Of a stretch of DNA of 64,000 nt, positions 48,650-57,898 are shown one piece after another (position 1 is the first letter of the stretch; each line of letters opens with the position of its first letter). The notes below the pieces were generated by a model. That model was not told the DNA's origin and made no database searches. It saw only the letters and a program-made list of their open reading frames with translations. The stretch is from Bacteroidaceae bacterium. Its GTDB lineage: Bacteria > Bacteroidota > Bacteroidia > Bacteroidales > Bacteroidaceae. The stretch lies in the NCBI GenBank assembly GCA_016286165.1, contig JAEESE010000002.1:1-64000 (forward strand), given 5' to 3'. The translations under genes were made by a program, and so were the position numbers.

Positions 48650-51600
48650 ATGAAGAAAAAACTACTCTTTTTGCTTGCCCTGATGACTTTCGGAGGGTAC
48701 AGCCTTGTAAAAGCCGACGTGATAACGGACCCGTCGCAACTGAGCAACACTAAAGTGTACACAATCAACACTGCGCGCGGATACCTTAACCTCGACACGG
48801 AGGAGAGCTTCCTGACGTCGTCGCTCGTCACGGACAAGGACCCTGAGAGCCCTACGTACAACCAGTTCGTGGTGGAGAATGAGATAGCCTCGCCCGATGA
48901 GGATGCCCGCCAGTTCGGAATACTGCTCATCGACGGGAAGTACTATCTCTACAGCCCGAAGCTGAAGATGTTTGCGATGTTGCATAACCAGACGCTTGAA
49001 TTCCACCCCAGTGCAGGCACGGGCCTCGCGTTTACCAAGGACGGTCAGGAGGGCGCTCCGTTGCGCCTGAAGGTCTTCGGTTGGGGTGATGCCGGCGACC
49101 AGGCATATTACATCAACAACAACGGAAACATCGTGCTGAACAAATACACCACGGTGGACCAGGGCAACTCGCTCATGGTGGAGGAAGTGGAGGGCGCTAC
49201 GCTCGACTTTGACGAGGCGATGGAGGTGTTCAACGCCGACAACGAATGGTTTGACTCGCACCACGTGTACTATATCTCCACCGACCCCACGCGCATGGGG
49301 CAATGGGGTATCGATACCGACGGTCTGTCGGTGACCGGCACGCGTGAGGATGCCGACTTCTCGAATCCCGCCTGTGCCGACGATGACAGGAAATGGGCGT
49401 TCTACAAGGACGGCTCGAAGACGTATCTGTTTAATGTGGGCATGAAGATGTTCCTGAGCAAGAACACTAAACCCATGTCGATAGGCGGCAGTAATATGGA
49501 GGTGGGGCAGCTGACGGCCTCGAAGGATGAGTTTGCCAGCGTGAAATTCGTGCTGAGCAACAACGACAACTACCCCTTCACGTTTTATATCGAGGACAAC
49601 GGCAGATGGTTCAACGGCCAGGGCAAGGGTTGCATGACGGTGAACTCGTGGAGGAGCAACTTCGATGAAGGTAACCGCCAGATGATTACGGAGGTAGAGG
49701 GCGAAGATGCGTATGAGGATATGCTGGAGTTCTTCGAAACGCCATCATGGGATATCACTTACCGTCTCATGTTCGAAGGCCAGGAAGTGGCCACGGTGGT
49801 GCGCAACATGACGAAGGGTTTCGAGGCCAAGCTGCCTGATGATATGATCTTCAGTTCGTGCAGCTATGAATATTCCACCGATATCATCACCTCAAACGAA
49901 GATGTGGAGGTGGAGGTTATCTGGGAAGGCCCGTTTGAATTCTCGGAGAGCTACGACGAAGCAATATGGTATAACCTACTGTTCGACCGCGAGAACGAAG
50001 GGCGCGACGGCCGTTGGTATGCCTACTGGGAGGAAGGCACTGAGCCTTACTACCCGAAGAAGAACGCCGACGACGCCCTGCGCTCGGCACCGCAATGCCA
50101 GTGGGCCTTCGTGGGCAGTCCTTATAAGTTCGTCATCTACAACAAAGCCGGCGGACCTGACATGACGCTGGCCAACAAGGGCTTCGACAACGGCGGCAAC
50201 ACGGCAGGCGCCACCGTGCTCCGACCGGGCGAGCACTACTGGATAGCCAAGGACTATGACCCCGCATTGGATGAGTTCTCAATCGGCGTGGACGTGAACG
50301 GCACCTTCTGCCGTATCAACCAGGTAGGCGGCGCTTCAGCCTCATCGTACTTCGGTCTGTGGACGGGCTTCGACGTAGGTTCGATGCTGATGACTGAAAA
50401 TGTGCCGGAGGTAGAGGTTACCGACGTGTACTACGATGTCTATTACGAAGGTGAGATGGTGGCATCGGCCAAGCTCATCGGCCAGCAGGTGGACGAAAAC
50501 ATAGGCGACATTCCCTCGTCGCTCATTCGCGACTTCGTGGACCTGGACTTCGACTTGAACGTCAAGGTTGAACCCGACCTCCACGTGCCCGTGACTGCCA
50601 CTTGGGTCGGACCGTTTGAACTGGCTAAGGACTTCGACAGCGCCAAGTGGTTTGACCTGTCGGTACGCGGGAATTGGTACGTCAACTGCGACAGTCTGGA
50701 CAGAGACGGAGCCCTGCTCACCGTAGAGGCCAACCCCATAGGTCTGGGCGAGGATTCCTATCAATGGGCATTCGTGGGCGACCCATGGCACGTCAAGATG
50801 TACAACAAAGCCAAGGGCAGAGATGCGGTGTATGCATGGACCGCTGCTGAAAGCAAAAACATACCGGTCTTCGTGCCCGCGTCAACAGAGAACTACTGGC
50901 AGATTCGTCAGCTGACACTGACCGATGATATCTACGCCAACTCCTTTATGCTCACCATTCCCGAGAACGGATGGCAGCTGAACCAGAACGGCGGCGTAGG
51001 AGGTCCGCTGAAAATATGGAGCAGCACCACCCAGGCTGATGCAGGCTCTGCATTCACCGTGTTTGACGTTCCCGACGACTATTCTCAGTTCGTGGTCGAG
51101 AATATAGCCCCCACGATGGAGAGCGAGACGAAATGGCTATACTGGAATGATGCCGCCCGACAGACTATCGGCTACAAGCCCGAGTACAAAGAGAGCTGCA
51201 CTTTGGAGCAGTACAAGGGTATGATGGAAGCCATCAACAAACTGAAGGACGACATCAACAACTACGAGCTGCCTCCGACCGGCTACTATCGCATGAAGAA
51301 CAAATACTACAGCGACTTCCTGGGAATGAGCACCGACCTCGTGACCTCAACCGACGAAAGCGCTGACGCCACTACGGTAGTGAAGTTTACAAAGGTAGGC
51401 GACCGCCAGTACACGATTATGGCACAGGACGAATACCTGCAGCCGCTCGTACGAAGCACTTCCATGGAGACTAACCCCGACGAAGCCGCCGTGTTTACCC
51501 TGTTCATTATAGACCCCGGCTACGGAGCTTTCACAGCTACGGAGAAGCCCGAGGACGAGACCGATACCGATGCGATGAATGCATACAACTACTCGTTCAT

Positions 51601-52219
51601 GCACCGTCGCCAAGAAAGAGACATGGTAGGTTGGGTGAACGACTCGCCCGCTTCGAACTGGCAACTCTTCGACGCCAAAAGCATGGAACTGACCGTAGGT
51701 ACCGAGGGCGTGACAACGCTCTACGTGCCGTTTGCCGTGCAGCCCGTGGCTGGCGTGACGCCGTTCTACGGAACCGTCGAGAGCGACCACGTTCAGATGA
51801 ACCCCCTCGAAGGTAATATACCGGCACACACAGGTGTAGTGATACTGGCTGAACCGGGAACCTACACACTGCCTATCCTCGCAGCCGACGGGGAAGCAAT
51901 CGAAGACAATGACCTGCTGGGTGTGCTTATCCAGGAGAAACCGAGCTTTGCCATGACGCTGGAGGGTTCAGGCGAAGATGTGAACTTCGTGAAGTTCGAA
52001 GGCGAAGCCATCGGTCCTAACAAAGCATACCTCAAACTCGACGACCTGAGCATCGATTCGTTCCCCGTTGTGTTTGGCGACTACACGGGTATTCGTTCAA
52101 TGGACAACGGACAACAGTCGCCGGACAATGCCGAGATATTCAACATCGCCGGCCAGCGTGTAGGGAAAGCCAACAAGGGCGTCTACATCATTGACGGCAA
52201 GAAGATGATAGTGAAGTAA
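48650..52219 (+). CDS. large secreted protein of unknown function with duplicated modules
   Basis: 1189 residues from ATG 48650 (an in-frame ATG at 48644 adds two residues). Signal peptide MKKKLLFLLALMTFGGYSLVKA. I do not recognise a catalytic family. Two lectin-like modules of about 150 residues are duplicated: one with QCQWAFVGSPYKFVIYNKA, the other with YQWAFVGDPWHVKMYNKA. Each is preceded by a short strand-rich segment (MFEGQEVATVVRNM and VYYEGEMVASAKLIG). Related regions occur earlier (near 190-330) and later (about 890-960). The C-terminus is the Gly/basic tail (IAGQRVG, NKGVYIIDGKKMIVK). A binding or scaffold protein is more likely than an enzyme. It stands alone, with its own promoter and terminator. 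Confidence 0.8.
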   Translation: MKKKLLFLLALMTFGGYSLVKADVITDPSQLSNTKVYTINTARGYLNLDTEESFLTSSLVTDKDPESPTYNQFVVENEIASPDEDARQFGILLIDGKYYLYSPKLKMFAMLHNQTLEFHPSAGTGLAFTKDGQEGAPLRLKVFGWGDAGDQAYYINNNGNIVLNKYTTVDQGNSLMVEEVEGATLDFDEAMEVFNADNEWFDSHHVYYISTDPTRMGQWGIDTDGLSVTGTREDADFSNPACADDDRKWAFYKDGSKTYLFNVGMKMFLSKNTKPMSIGGSNMEVGQLTASKDEFASVKFVLSNNDNYPFTFYIEDNGRWFNGQGKGCMTVNSWRSNFDEGNRQMITEVEGEDAYEDMLEFFETPSWDITYRLMFEGQEVATVVRNMTKGFEAKLPDDMIFSSCSYEYSTDIITSNEDVEVEVIWEGPFEFSESYDEAIWYNLLFDRENEGRDGRWYAYWEEGTEPYYPKKNADDALRSAPQCQWAFVGSPYKFVIYNKAGGPDMTLANKGFDNGGNTAGATVLRPGEHYWIAKDYDPALDEFSIGVDVNGTFCRINQVGGASASSYFGLWTGFDVGSMLMTENVPEVEVTDVYYDVYYEGEMVASAKLIGQQVDENIGDIPSSLIRDFVDLDFDLNVKVEPDLHVPVTATWVGPFELAKDFDSAKWFDLSVRGNWYVNCDSLDRDGALLTVEANPIGLGEDSYQWAFVGDPWHVKMYNKAKGRDAVYAWTAAESKNIPVFVPASTENYWQIRQLTLTDDIYANSFMLTIPENGWQLNQNGGVGGPLKIWSSTTQADAGSAFTVFDVPDDYSQFVVENIAPTMESETKWLYWNDAARQTIGYKPEYKESCTLEQYKGMMEAINKLKDDINNYELPPTGYYRMKNKYYSDFLGMSTDLVTSTDESADATTVVKFTKVGDRQYTIMAQDEYLQPLVRSTSMETNPDEAAVFTLFIIDPGYGAFTATEKPEDETDTDAMNAYNYSFMHRRQERDMVGWVNDSPASNWQLFDAKSMELTVGTEGVTTLYVPFAVQPVAGVTPFYGTVESDHVQMNPLEGNIPAHTGVVILAEPGTYTLPILAADGEAIEDNDLLGVLIQEKPSFAMTLEGSGEDVNFVKFEGEAIGPNKAYLKLDDLSIDSFPVVFGDYTGIRSMDNGQQSPDNAEIFNIAGQRVGKANKGVYIIDGKKMIVK

Positions 52220-52239
52220 GGAAACAAATTGCTAACGAA

Positions 52240-52274
52240 GAGAGGCTGTGCCAGCAATGACACAGCCTCTTGTT
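52240..52274 (+). terminator. terminator of the large secreted protein gene
   Basis: AGAGGCTGTG (52240-52249) pairs perfectly with CACAGCCTCT (52260-52269) around a 10-base loop, followed by TGTTGT. Confidence 0.85.
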
Positions 52275-52339
52275 GTATATAGAAGTCAGGGGGACCGTAA
52301 GGGGAGAGTCCACTCTTCTGTATTGAACGGCCTGAAAGG

Positions 52340-52370
52340 GCAAAAGCATTTGATAACGATATGCTTTTGC
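52340..52370 (-). terminator. terminator of the GH20 gene
   Basis: GCAAAAGCAT pairs perfectly with ATGCTTTTGC around an 11-base loop, 35 bp past the GH20 stop codon on the minus strand. Confidence 0.75.
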
Positions 52371-52404
52371 TCCGTCATGGCGAGCGTTGGGGGCAGATTG
52401 TATA

Positions 52405-54111
52405 TTATTCCACCGAATGGCAGTAGGTCACTCCCATCTTGTCGTAGAACTTCTGCAGCTGGGGCAGACGTGCCTTGAAGCTCTCGAAGTCCTTCTGGTC
52501 TGGGTTGCACCACTGCACCTCGCACATAGCGCCCAGACGTGGCAGCAACTGGAAGAAGGCGTGTTCGGGGAAGGCCACGTGCTCTGTCCACAGGTTTGCC
52601 TGCACGCCCATGATGCAGGTCTGTTCCTCTTCTGTCAGCTGGTCGGGGATAAGGGGCTCGAAGGAGTATATCTTGCTGCATGACACCTGGTAGCTGTCGG
52701 TGGTTTGGGGCTGCTTGCTGTAGTCCTTGAGCTGGGGGTGGTCGATGTATGAGTAGACATTAGGACTCATGATGACGCGATGGTGCTGCTTGGCAGCCTC
52801 GATGCCGCCCTTGGTGCCGCGCCACGACATCACGACGGCATTCTCCGTCAGTCCGCCGGACAGGATCTCGTCCCAGCCGATGAGGCTGCGTCCACGCGAG
52901 GCGAGGAACTGCTCAATCTCATGGTTAAGGTAGGTCTGCAGCTTGTTCTCAGCACTTTTACCGTCCTGACTACCTCTTCCGCCGGCACCGTCGTCCTTCG
53001 GGTCGCTGGTCAGTCCCAGTTCCTTGATCTTAGCCTGACATTTCGGACACTTCTGCCAGCGTTCCTTGGGGCATTCGTCGCCACCGATGTGGATGAATGG
53101 AGAGGGGAAGACGTCGCAGAGCTCGCCAAAGACGGTTTTCAGGAAGTCCAGGGTCTCGGGGTTGCCGCCGCAGAGCACGTCGCGCATCACACCCCAGTAG
53201 GGAGCGACGGGGTAGGGGCCTCCCAGACATCCCAGGTTGGGGAAGACATGGAGGGCTGACAACATGTGGCCGGGCATGTCAATTTCGGGCACTACGTTGA
53301 TGTAGCGTTCTGCGGCATAGCGCACGACCTCGCGGCACTCTTCCTGAGTGTAATATCCGCCGTAGGGAACGTTGTCGTAGATGCGGTTGTTGCCAGGGCC
53401 GATAACGGTCTTCTCGCGCACGCTGCCTTTCACGGCGAGGTCGGGCAATGCCTTCACCTCGAAGCGCCAGCCCTGGTCCTCGGTGAGATGCCAGTGGAAC
53501 TGGTTGCAGCCGTGCAGCGCCATGACGTCGAGGAACTGCTTGATGAAATCTACGGTGAAGAAATGACGGCCACAGTCGAGCAGCACGCCGCGGTAGGTGA
53601 AGCGGGGCTGGTCGGCAATTTGAACGAAGGGCAGTTCTACCGAGGAGAGCTGCTTCACGGGCAGGCTCTTGCGCAGTGTCTGCACTCCACGGAAGATGCC
53701 TTCAGGCTGGGGACCGCGGATTTCGATGCCGCTGCTGCCCACGGTGAGGATGTAGGATTCCTGCTGCTGGGGTGTCAGCTGCTGGGGCTGCTGTTTTTTC
53801 TTGTTCTTCTTAGATTTCTTGTCGGTCTGCGTTCCCTGGATGAGGCGCACGGCAGCCTTGGGGTCGCTGGGGGTCAGTGCCAGCTCCACACCCGTAGTTT
53901 CCTTCACCCATTGCTGGAGGAAGGCGGCGTTCTGTGCTATCTGTGGATTCTGCGCATCGTAGGCAACTCCCATTCCAGAACGGAGGGTGAAAAACTGGGT
54001 GGTATCAGTCTGCACGCTCTTGGGAAGCGGAATGATACGATAGTCAGCGCGCTGGGCACAAACCCAGGCGCTGACAAATAGGAACAGTAGGGTGCTAAAG
54101 GTACTTTTCAT
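52405..54111 (-). CDS. GH20 beta-N-acetylhexosaminidase
   Basis: 568 residues. Signal peptide MKSTFSTLLFLFVSAWVCAQ, a GH20b domain (about 22-165) and a GH20 barrel (about 170-560) with LLDCGRHFF, CNQFHWHLTEDQGWRFE, PEIDMPGHM, HIGGDECPKERW (catalytic Asp345-Glu346) and VMSWRGTKGG. The N-terminal domain has a low-complexity Lys/Gln insert near residues 95-120 (KKSKKNKKKQQPQQL), presumably a flexible loop. It releases terminal beta-GlcNAc or beta-GalNAc, probably in the periplasm; there is no sorting tail. It starts 37 bp after the kduI stop codon and is likely cotranscribed with it. Confidence 0.94.
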   Translation of the reverse strand: MKSTFSTLLFLFVSAWVCAQRADYRIIPLPKSVQTDTTQFFTLRSGMGVAYDAQNPQIAQNAAFLQQWVKETTGVELALTPSDPKAAVRLIQGTQTDKKSKKNKKKQQPQQLTPQQQESYILTVGSSGIEIRGPQPEGIFRGVQTLRKSLPVKQLSSVELPFVQIADQPRFTYRGVLLDCGRHFFTVDFIKQFLDVMALHGCNQFHWHLTEDQGWRFEVKALPDLAVKGSVREKTVIGPGNNRIYDNVPYGGYYTQEECREVVRYAAERYINVVPEIDMPGHMLSALHVFPNLGCLGGPYPVAPYWGVMRDVLCGGNPETLDFLKTVFGELCDVFPSPFIHIGGDECPKERWQKCPKCQAKIKELGLTSDPKDDGAGGRGSQDGKSAENKLQTYLNHEIEQFLASRGRSLIGWDEILSGGLTENAVVMSWRGTKGGIEAAKQHHRVIMSPNVYSYIDHPQLKDYSKQPQTTDSYQVSCSKIYSFEPLIPDQLTEEEQTCIMGVQANLWTEHVAFPEHAFFQLLPRLGAMCEVQWCNPDQKDFESFKARLPQLQKFYDKMGVTYCHSVE

Positions 54112-54148
54112 CGTTGTGTTTGGGTTTGCCGGTTAGTAGGCGTAGGGG

Positions 54149-55123
54149 TTATCGTATGTCGATGACTGGGATATTATCCTTGTCGTTGTAGTAGAGGTTC
54201 TCGCCTGCCATGCCCCAAATGAAGGTGTAGTAGTAGGTGCCTGCAGCGGCGTGAATGCTCCATTCTGGGCTCATGATGGCCTGTTCGTTGTGGAGCCAAA
54301 CGACGCGGCTCTCCTCGGGCTGTCCCATGATGTGGGCGATGGTCTGCTCCTTGGGGAGGTTGAAGTAGTAGTAGGCCTCGATACGACGGCCGTGGGTGTG
54401 GGGCGGCATGGTGTTCCAGGCAGCGCCGGGGTTGAGCTGCGTGAGTCCGAGCTGCAGCTGGCAGGGACCTTCCTCGAGCACGTCATTGACGATGAGCTTG
54501 TAAACGGTGCGGTTGTTGCACTCCTCGAGCGAGCCCACAGGCCCCCATACGGCAGCCTTCAGCGAGCCCTTGCGACCGTCGAGGGTAATCCACTGGGTCT
54601 TGTAGTGTTGGTGGGCGGTGGCGCTGTTGAGGTAGAACTTGGCGGGGTTGGCGGCGTCCTTGGAACGGAAGAGCACTTCCTTGTTCACGTCCTTGTCCTT
54701 GGCGATGTGTCCGCGGCCGATATACAGCGCTTCCTTCGGGGCGAGGGCATACTCCTTGCCGTCGACGATGACCACGCCGTCGCCAGCACCGCAGTTGACG
54801 ACGCCGAGCTCGCGGTTGTAGAGGAAGTACTTATCTTTGATGCCGGGGTCTACATCGAGTCCGAGTTCGAGGAAGTTCTCAAGCTTCAAGGTCTTGGTGA
54901 CAGGCATCGCGCCACCGAAGATGAAGCGGTCGTAGTGGGAATAGGTGAGGTTGATTTCATCAGCCACCATCACCTTCTCCATGACGAAGCGTTCGCGGAG
55001 GGTCTTGGTGTCGTAGTGCTTGACGTCCTCGGGATGGCAGGCGGTTTGGAAATGAACGTTCTGCTGGGCGGAGGAAACTAATGCCACCGTCAGCAAGGCA
55101 AGGGAAAGAAATACTTTTTTCAT
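54149..55123 (-). CDS. kduI: KduI-family 4-deoxy-hexosulose-uronate isomerase with a signal peptide
   Basis: 324 residues. The KduI cupin fold is clear: [57 protein letters not shown] (metal ligands His, His, Glu) and [19 protein letters not shown] (fourth ligand His). The odd part is the first 20 residues, [20 protein letters not shown], a typical signal peptide absent from cytosolic KduI (about 280 residues). The enzyme isomerises the unsaturated uronate product of pectin or glycosaminoglycan lyases, normally in the cytosol. Export would place the step in the periplasm, next to an orphan EIIC permease. The isomerase family is certain; exact substrate and location are inferred. Confidence 0.88.
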   Translation of the reverse strand: MKKVFLSLALLTVALVSSAQQNVHFQTACHPEDVKHYDTKTLRERFVMEKVMVADEINLTYSHYDRFIFGGAMPVTKTLKLENFLELGLDVDPGIKDKYFLYNRELGVVNCGAGDGVVIVDGKEYALAPKEALYIGRGHIAKDKDVNKEVLFRSKDAANPAKFYLNSATAHQHYKTQWITLDGRKGSLKAAVWGPVGSLEECNNRTVYKLIVNDVLEEGPCQLQLGLTQLNPGAAWNTMPPHTHGRRIEAYYYFNLPKEQTIAHIMGQPEESRVVWLHNEQAIMSPEWSIHAAAGTYYYTFIWGMAGENLYYNDKDNIPVIDIR

Positions 55124-55167
55124 ATCATTTGAAATTAAGTTGTTAGTATTTTAATGGAAAAGAAATC

Positions 55168-55226
55168 ATGGAAACAAATTAACATAATTTCATTCACGAG
55201 GGTTATATTTATGGAAACGAATTAAC
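55168..55226 (-). promoter_or_regulatory. direct-repeat pair upstream of kduI
   Basis: ATGGAAACAAATTAAC at 55168-55183 and ATGGAAACGAATTAAC at 55211-55226, one mismatch, 43 bp apart (about four helical turns), 45-100 bp upstream of the kduI start. The arrangement suggests a regulator binding site. Confidence 0.5.
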
Positions 55227-55283
55227 GTGATGAAAATAACTGGAGTTTCGCATTTAGTAGTGAGCGACCTGAGAGGCCAATGA

Positions 55284-55308
55284 GCAGTGCCCCCTTTCAG
55301 GGCGCTGC
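55284..55308 (-). terminator. terminator after the EIIC gene
   Basis: GCAGTGCCC pairs with GGGCGCTGC (one mismatch) around CCTTTCA, 50 bp past the EIIC stop codon. Confidence 0.6.
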
Positions 55309-55357
55309 CTTGATGCTTGCTGTCTGGGCTAATCGCTTATTGTTTTCTTTAAACCTC

Positions 55358-56746
55358 TTACTGCGCATTCGCGTTCGCTTTCTCGTCTGCGATGATTCGT
55401 TTTCTGTTGATGAACATCATGACGAGGGTGAAGGCGGCGAGGAGGCCCATGCCGATGTAATCGAGGCTCTTGCATGCGCGGAAGATGACCCAACCGATGA
55501 GCGATGAGCAGAAGTCGAGGGCACCGGCGAGGAAGCCTTCGGGCACCTTAGCGGCAGCGTCCTGCGTGGCGGCATAGACCGATGCTGCGGCAGCGGTGAA
55601 GTCGGCGCTCATGTCGGTGACGAAATACAGACCTACGATGAGGGCTACGAGGCCGATTATGAAGGTCTTCACCACATTATTCTTCGTGATGGGCAATACC
55701 ACGGGGAAGAGGTAGAACATGCCTGCAAGCGAGGCCAACGGCAGGAACTGGTTGCTGGGCAGCACCACGGCGAGGAACAGCACGGTGGGAATCAACAACA
55801 GGCTGACCACCAGCGTCGTGGGATGACCGATGACGAGGGCGGGGCTCATGCCGATGTGCACCTTCTTGCCGTTGAACTTCTTCTCCACCACCTCCTTGGT
55901 CTTCTGACTGATAGGCATCAGGCCGTCGATGAAGAGCTTGGTGATACGCGGAATCAGCTCCATGACAGCGCCCATGATGACACCAAGCGAGAGAATCGTC
56001 TTGGCAGCGTCGCTATTCCATTCCTTCACGCTGAGGGCTCCGATGAGGGCGCCCACGATGACACCGAGGATAAGCGGTTCGCCCAGCACGCCGAACTTCT
56101 TCTTCAGTCCTTCGGCGTCGATGTCGAGCTTCGAGAAGCCCGGTATCTTGTCCAAGAGCCAGTTGATGCCGATGGCAAAGGGCACGAAGCTCTGGCAGAA
56201 CGGCTGCGGGATGCTGATGCCGTCGAGCTCATAGTGCTTCTGGAACTTCTCTGCCGTGAGGTCAGCCATAACCAAAGTGAACATATAGCAGACGATAGCG
56301 GCGAAGTAGCCCCAAGCGAGGCTTTGGTCCTTGACGAAATAGACTACGGCGCCGATGAAGGCGAAGTGCCAATAGTTCCACAGGTCGATGTTCACCGTGC
56401 GTGTGGTCTTCGTCAGCACCATCAGGAAGTTCACACCCAAACAAATAGGTATGATCAGTGCGCCGACGGCGGTGTTGTAAGCCACGGCAGCAGCTGCAGG
56501 CCATCCCATGTCGAAGATGCCGAGTTGCAGGTCGTAGATCTCGGAGATGTTTTTCAGCGGGCCGTTGAAGTTAGTCGTCAGCAACGCCGTGACGATGCCG
56601 AGGCCAACGAAACCGACGCCTACATAAAGGCCGCTCTGCAGCGACTTTCCGAACTTAAGGCCGATGCACAAGCCGATGATAGTGAACAGGATAGGCATCA
56701 TGACGGATGCCCCGAGTGAGATGATGTAAGAGAATACTGCTTCCAT
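55358..56746 (-). CDS. orphan PTS galactitol-type EIIC permease
   Basis: 462 residues from ATG 56746; the GTG at 56758 lies inside a repeat element and is less likely. About a dozen hydrophobic segments. Strong resemblance to GatC/SgcC-type EIIC: IGLKFGKSLQSGLYVGVGFVGLGI, FDMGWPAAAAVAYNT, NIDLWNYWHFAFIGAVVY, ELDGISIPQP, KKFGVLGEPLILGVIVGALIG, IDGLMPISQKTKE, GMSPALVIGHPTTLVVSLLLIP. EIIC normally needs EIIA and EIIB for phosphorylating import, and neither is encoded nearby. It probably works as a non-phosphorylating carrier, perhaps of the uronate handled by the exported KduI downstream (inference). Confidence 0.9.
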   Translation of the reverse strand: MEAVFSYIISLGASVMMPILFTIIGLCIGLKFGKSLQSGLYVGVGFVGLGIVTALLTTNFNGPLKNISEIYDLQLGIFDMGWPAAAAVAYNTAVGALIIPICLGVNFLMVLTKTTRTVNIDLWNYWHFAFIGAVVYFVKDQSLAWGYFAAIVCYMFTLVMADLTAEKFQKHYELDGISIPQPFCQSFVPFAIGINWLLDKIPGFSKLDIDAEGLKKKFGVLGEPLILGVIVGALIGALSVKEWNSDAAKTILSLGVIMGAVMELIPRITKLFIDGLMPISQKTKEVVEKKFNGKKVHIGMSPALVIGHPTTLVVSLLLIPTVLFLAVVLPSNQFLPLASLAGMFYLFPVVLPITKNNVVKTFIIGLVALIVGLYFVTDMSADFTAAAASVYAATQDAAAKVPEGFLAGALDFCSSLIGWVIFRACKSLDYIGMGLLAAFTLVMMFINRKRIIADEKANANAQ

Positions 56747-56750
56747 AAAG

Positions 56751-56896
56751 AGACCCACCCCTCACCCTCCCTGCGAGGGAGGGAGTAGATACCTTGGTGG
56801 GTGAAGGATTATAGATTAAACATATTTATACACAAAAGATTACAATTCTTGAGAGAAACCACTCCCTCCCTCACAGGGAGGGTGAGGGGTGGGTCT
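56751..56896. mobile_element. 146-bp MITE-like element with 36-bp inverted ends
   Basis: Ends 56751-56786 and 56861-56896 are inverted copies with one mismatch in 36 bp. Each end is itself a palindrome (CCCTCCCT...AGGGAGGG). The 74-bp interior is AT-rich and non-coding. It fits exactly between the stop codon of the coiled-coil gene (56898-56900) and the EIIC start (56746). Whether it moves, or acts as terminators, is not shown by sequence alone. Confidence 0.78.
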
Positions 56897-56897
56897 T

Positions 56898-57776
56898 CTA
56901 TTTTTCGAATGAAATGCTCGCGCCTCCTATGTTTTTCCCGTCAGCGAAGATCTGGGCACGATACTGACCGGCGACGAGCATTTCGGTGACGTTCCAGTAC
57001 ATCGTCACGGGCGTCTCCTCGCCGTTGTACTCGATATCCTTGCGCATAGAATATTCGAGGTTGCGATTCTCGAAGGCGAAGGTGCCGCCGCCATCGACGG
57101 CCTCGCCTGTAGGCTTGATGATACGAACATAAACAGTACGATTGCCGGCTGCTGCCGTGACGTTGCGGGCGATGTTGAACGACACCTGGAAGGTCTTCAC
57201 GTCGGCAATCTTCTTGGCTGCCTTCTGACGCTTGTCGAGGGCGCTGATACGAACGGCTGTGGCATCTAACTGGCTGGCAATAGCCACCTTGTCGGTCAGC
57301 GACGCTTTCTCCGACGACAGGTCGGAAATCTGTTGCTGCTGCACCACTTGCTGCTGCCTGAGGTCCTCGTTCTCGCCCTTGAGCTGGGTATTGAGGCGGT
57401 TGAGCGAGTCTATCTCAGCCACGAAGCTCTTCAGCACTTCGCGCATAGTGGCCAGTTCCTTCTTCAGACGAGTTATCTCGGCTGCGTCGTTGGCTTTGGT
57501 TCGCTGCAGTTCCTCGAGGAGTTCCTGTGTGCGTTGCTGCTCCTGCTCGAGCTGAGCCATCAGCGAGTCGTTGTTAATCTGCGTCTTCATCTCGTTGTAC
57601 TGACGTGCAAAACTTTCGTATTCGTTCTGCATCTCCAACTTGTCCATCTCGGCCAATTCCAGCATCTGCTTGTTCTGTTCATTGCTTTTGTTGAGCGAGA
57701 AAATGAGATAGGCCATCACCGCCACAACGGCAGCCACGACCAATGCTAATAATGTAAAAAGTAGTTTCCTATTCAT
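56898..57776 (-). CDS. membrane-anchored coiled-coil protein
   Basis: 292 residues from ATG 57776. An in-frame ATG at 57824 is excluded because the -7 box (57799-57806) lies downstream of it. One N-terminal membrane segment (LLFTLLALVVAAVVAVMAYLIF) is followed by a long coiled coil (about 30-180; EQEQQRTQELLEELQRTK, LNRLNTQLKGENEDLRQQ) and a C-terminal beta domain (about 190-292; RTVYVRIIKPTGEAVDGGG, YRAQIFADGKNIGGASI). The periplasmic domain is recurrent in Bacteroidetes, but I know no function for it. Divergently transcribed from the esterase gene. Confidence 0.85.
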   Translation of the reverse strand: MNRKLLFTLLALVVAAVVAVMAYLIFSLNKSNEQNKQMLELAEMDKLEMQNEYESFARQYNEMKTQINNDSLMAQLEQEQQRTQELLEELQRTKANDAAEITRLKKELATMREVLKSFVAEIDSLNRLNTQLKGENEDLRQQQVVQQQQISDLSSEKASLTDKVAIASQLDATAVRISALDKRQKAAKKIADVKTFQVSFNIARNVTAAAGNRTVYVRIIKPTGEAVDGGGTFAFENRNLEYSMRKDIEYNGEETPVTMYWNVTEMLVAGQYRAQIFADGKNIGGASISFEK

Positions 57777-57798
57777 GACTTTTATGGATTTGCAGGTG

Positions 57799-57806
57799 CA
57801 AAGATA
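57799..57806 (-). promoter_or_regulatory. -7 box of the coiled-coil protein gene
   Basis: Minus-strand TATCTTTG; the start point falls near 57792, about 16 bases before the ATG at 57776. Confidence 0.7.
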
Positions 57807-57890
57807 TGAAAAATAATCAGACATGAGGGTTAATAAAACATTTTTTTTAAGAAAAAAGTGCCTCTTAAACCATTATATAGATTTTTCTAT

Positions 57891-57898
57891 TATCTTTG
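57891..57898 (+). promoter_or_regulatory. -7 box of the secreted esterase / GH31 operon
   Basis: TATCTTTG, divergent from the coiled-coil gene promoter 85 bp away. No clear -33 box in the A/T-rich upstream sequence. Confidence 0.68.

Noticed and set aside
56747..56758. GTG start for the EIIC gene
   Set aside because: The four extra codons overlap the end of the 36-bp inverted repeat, and ATG 56746 fits the family N-terminus.
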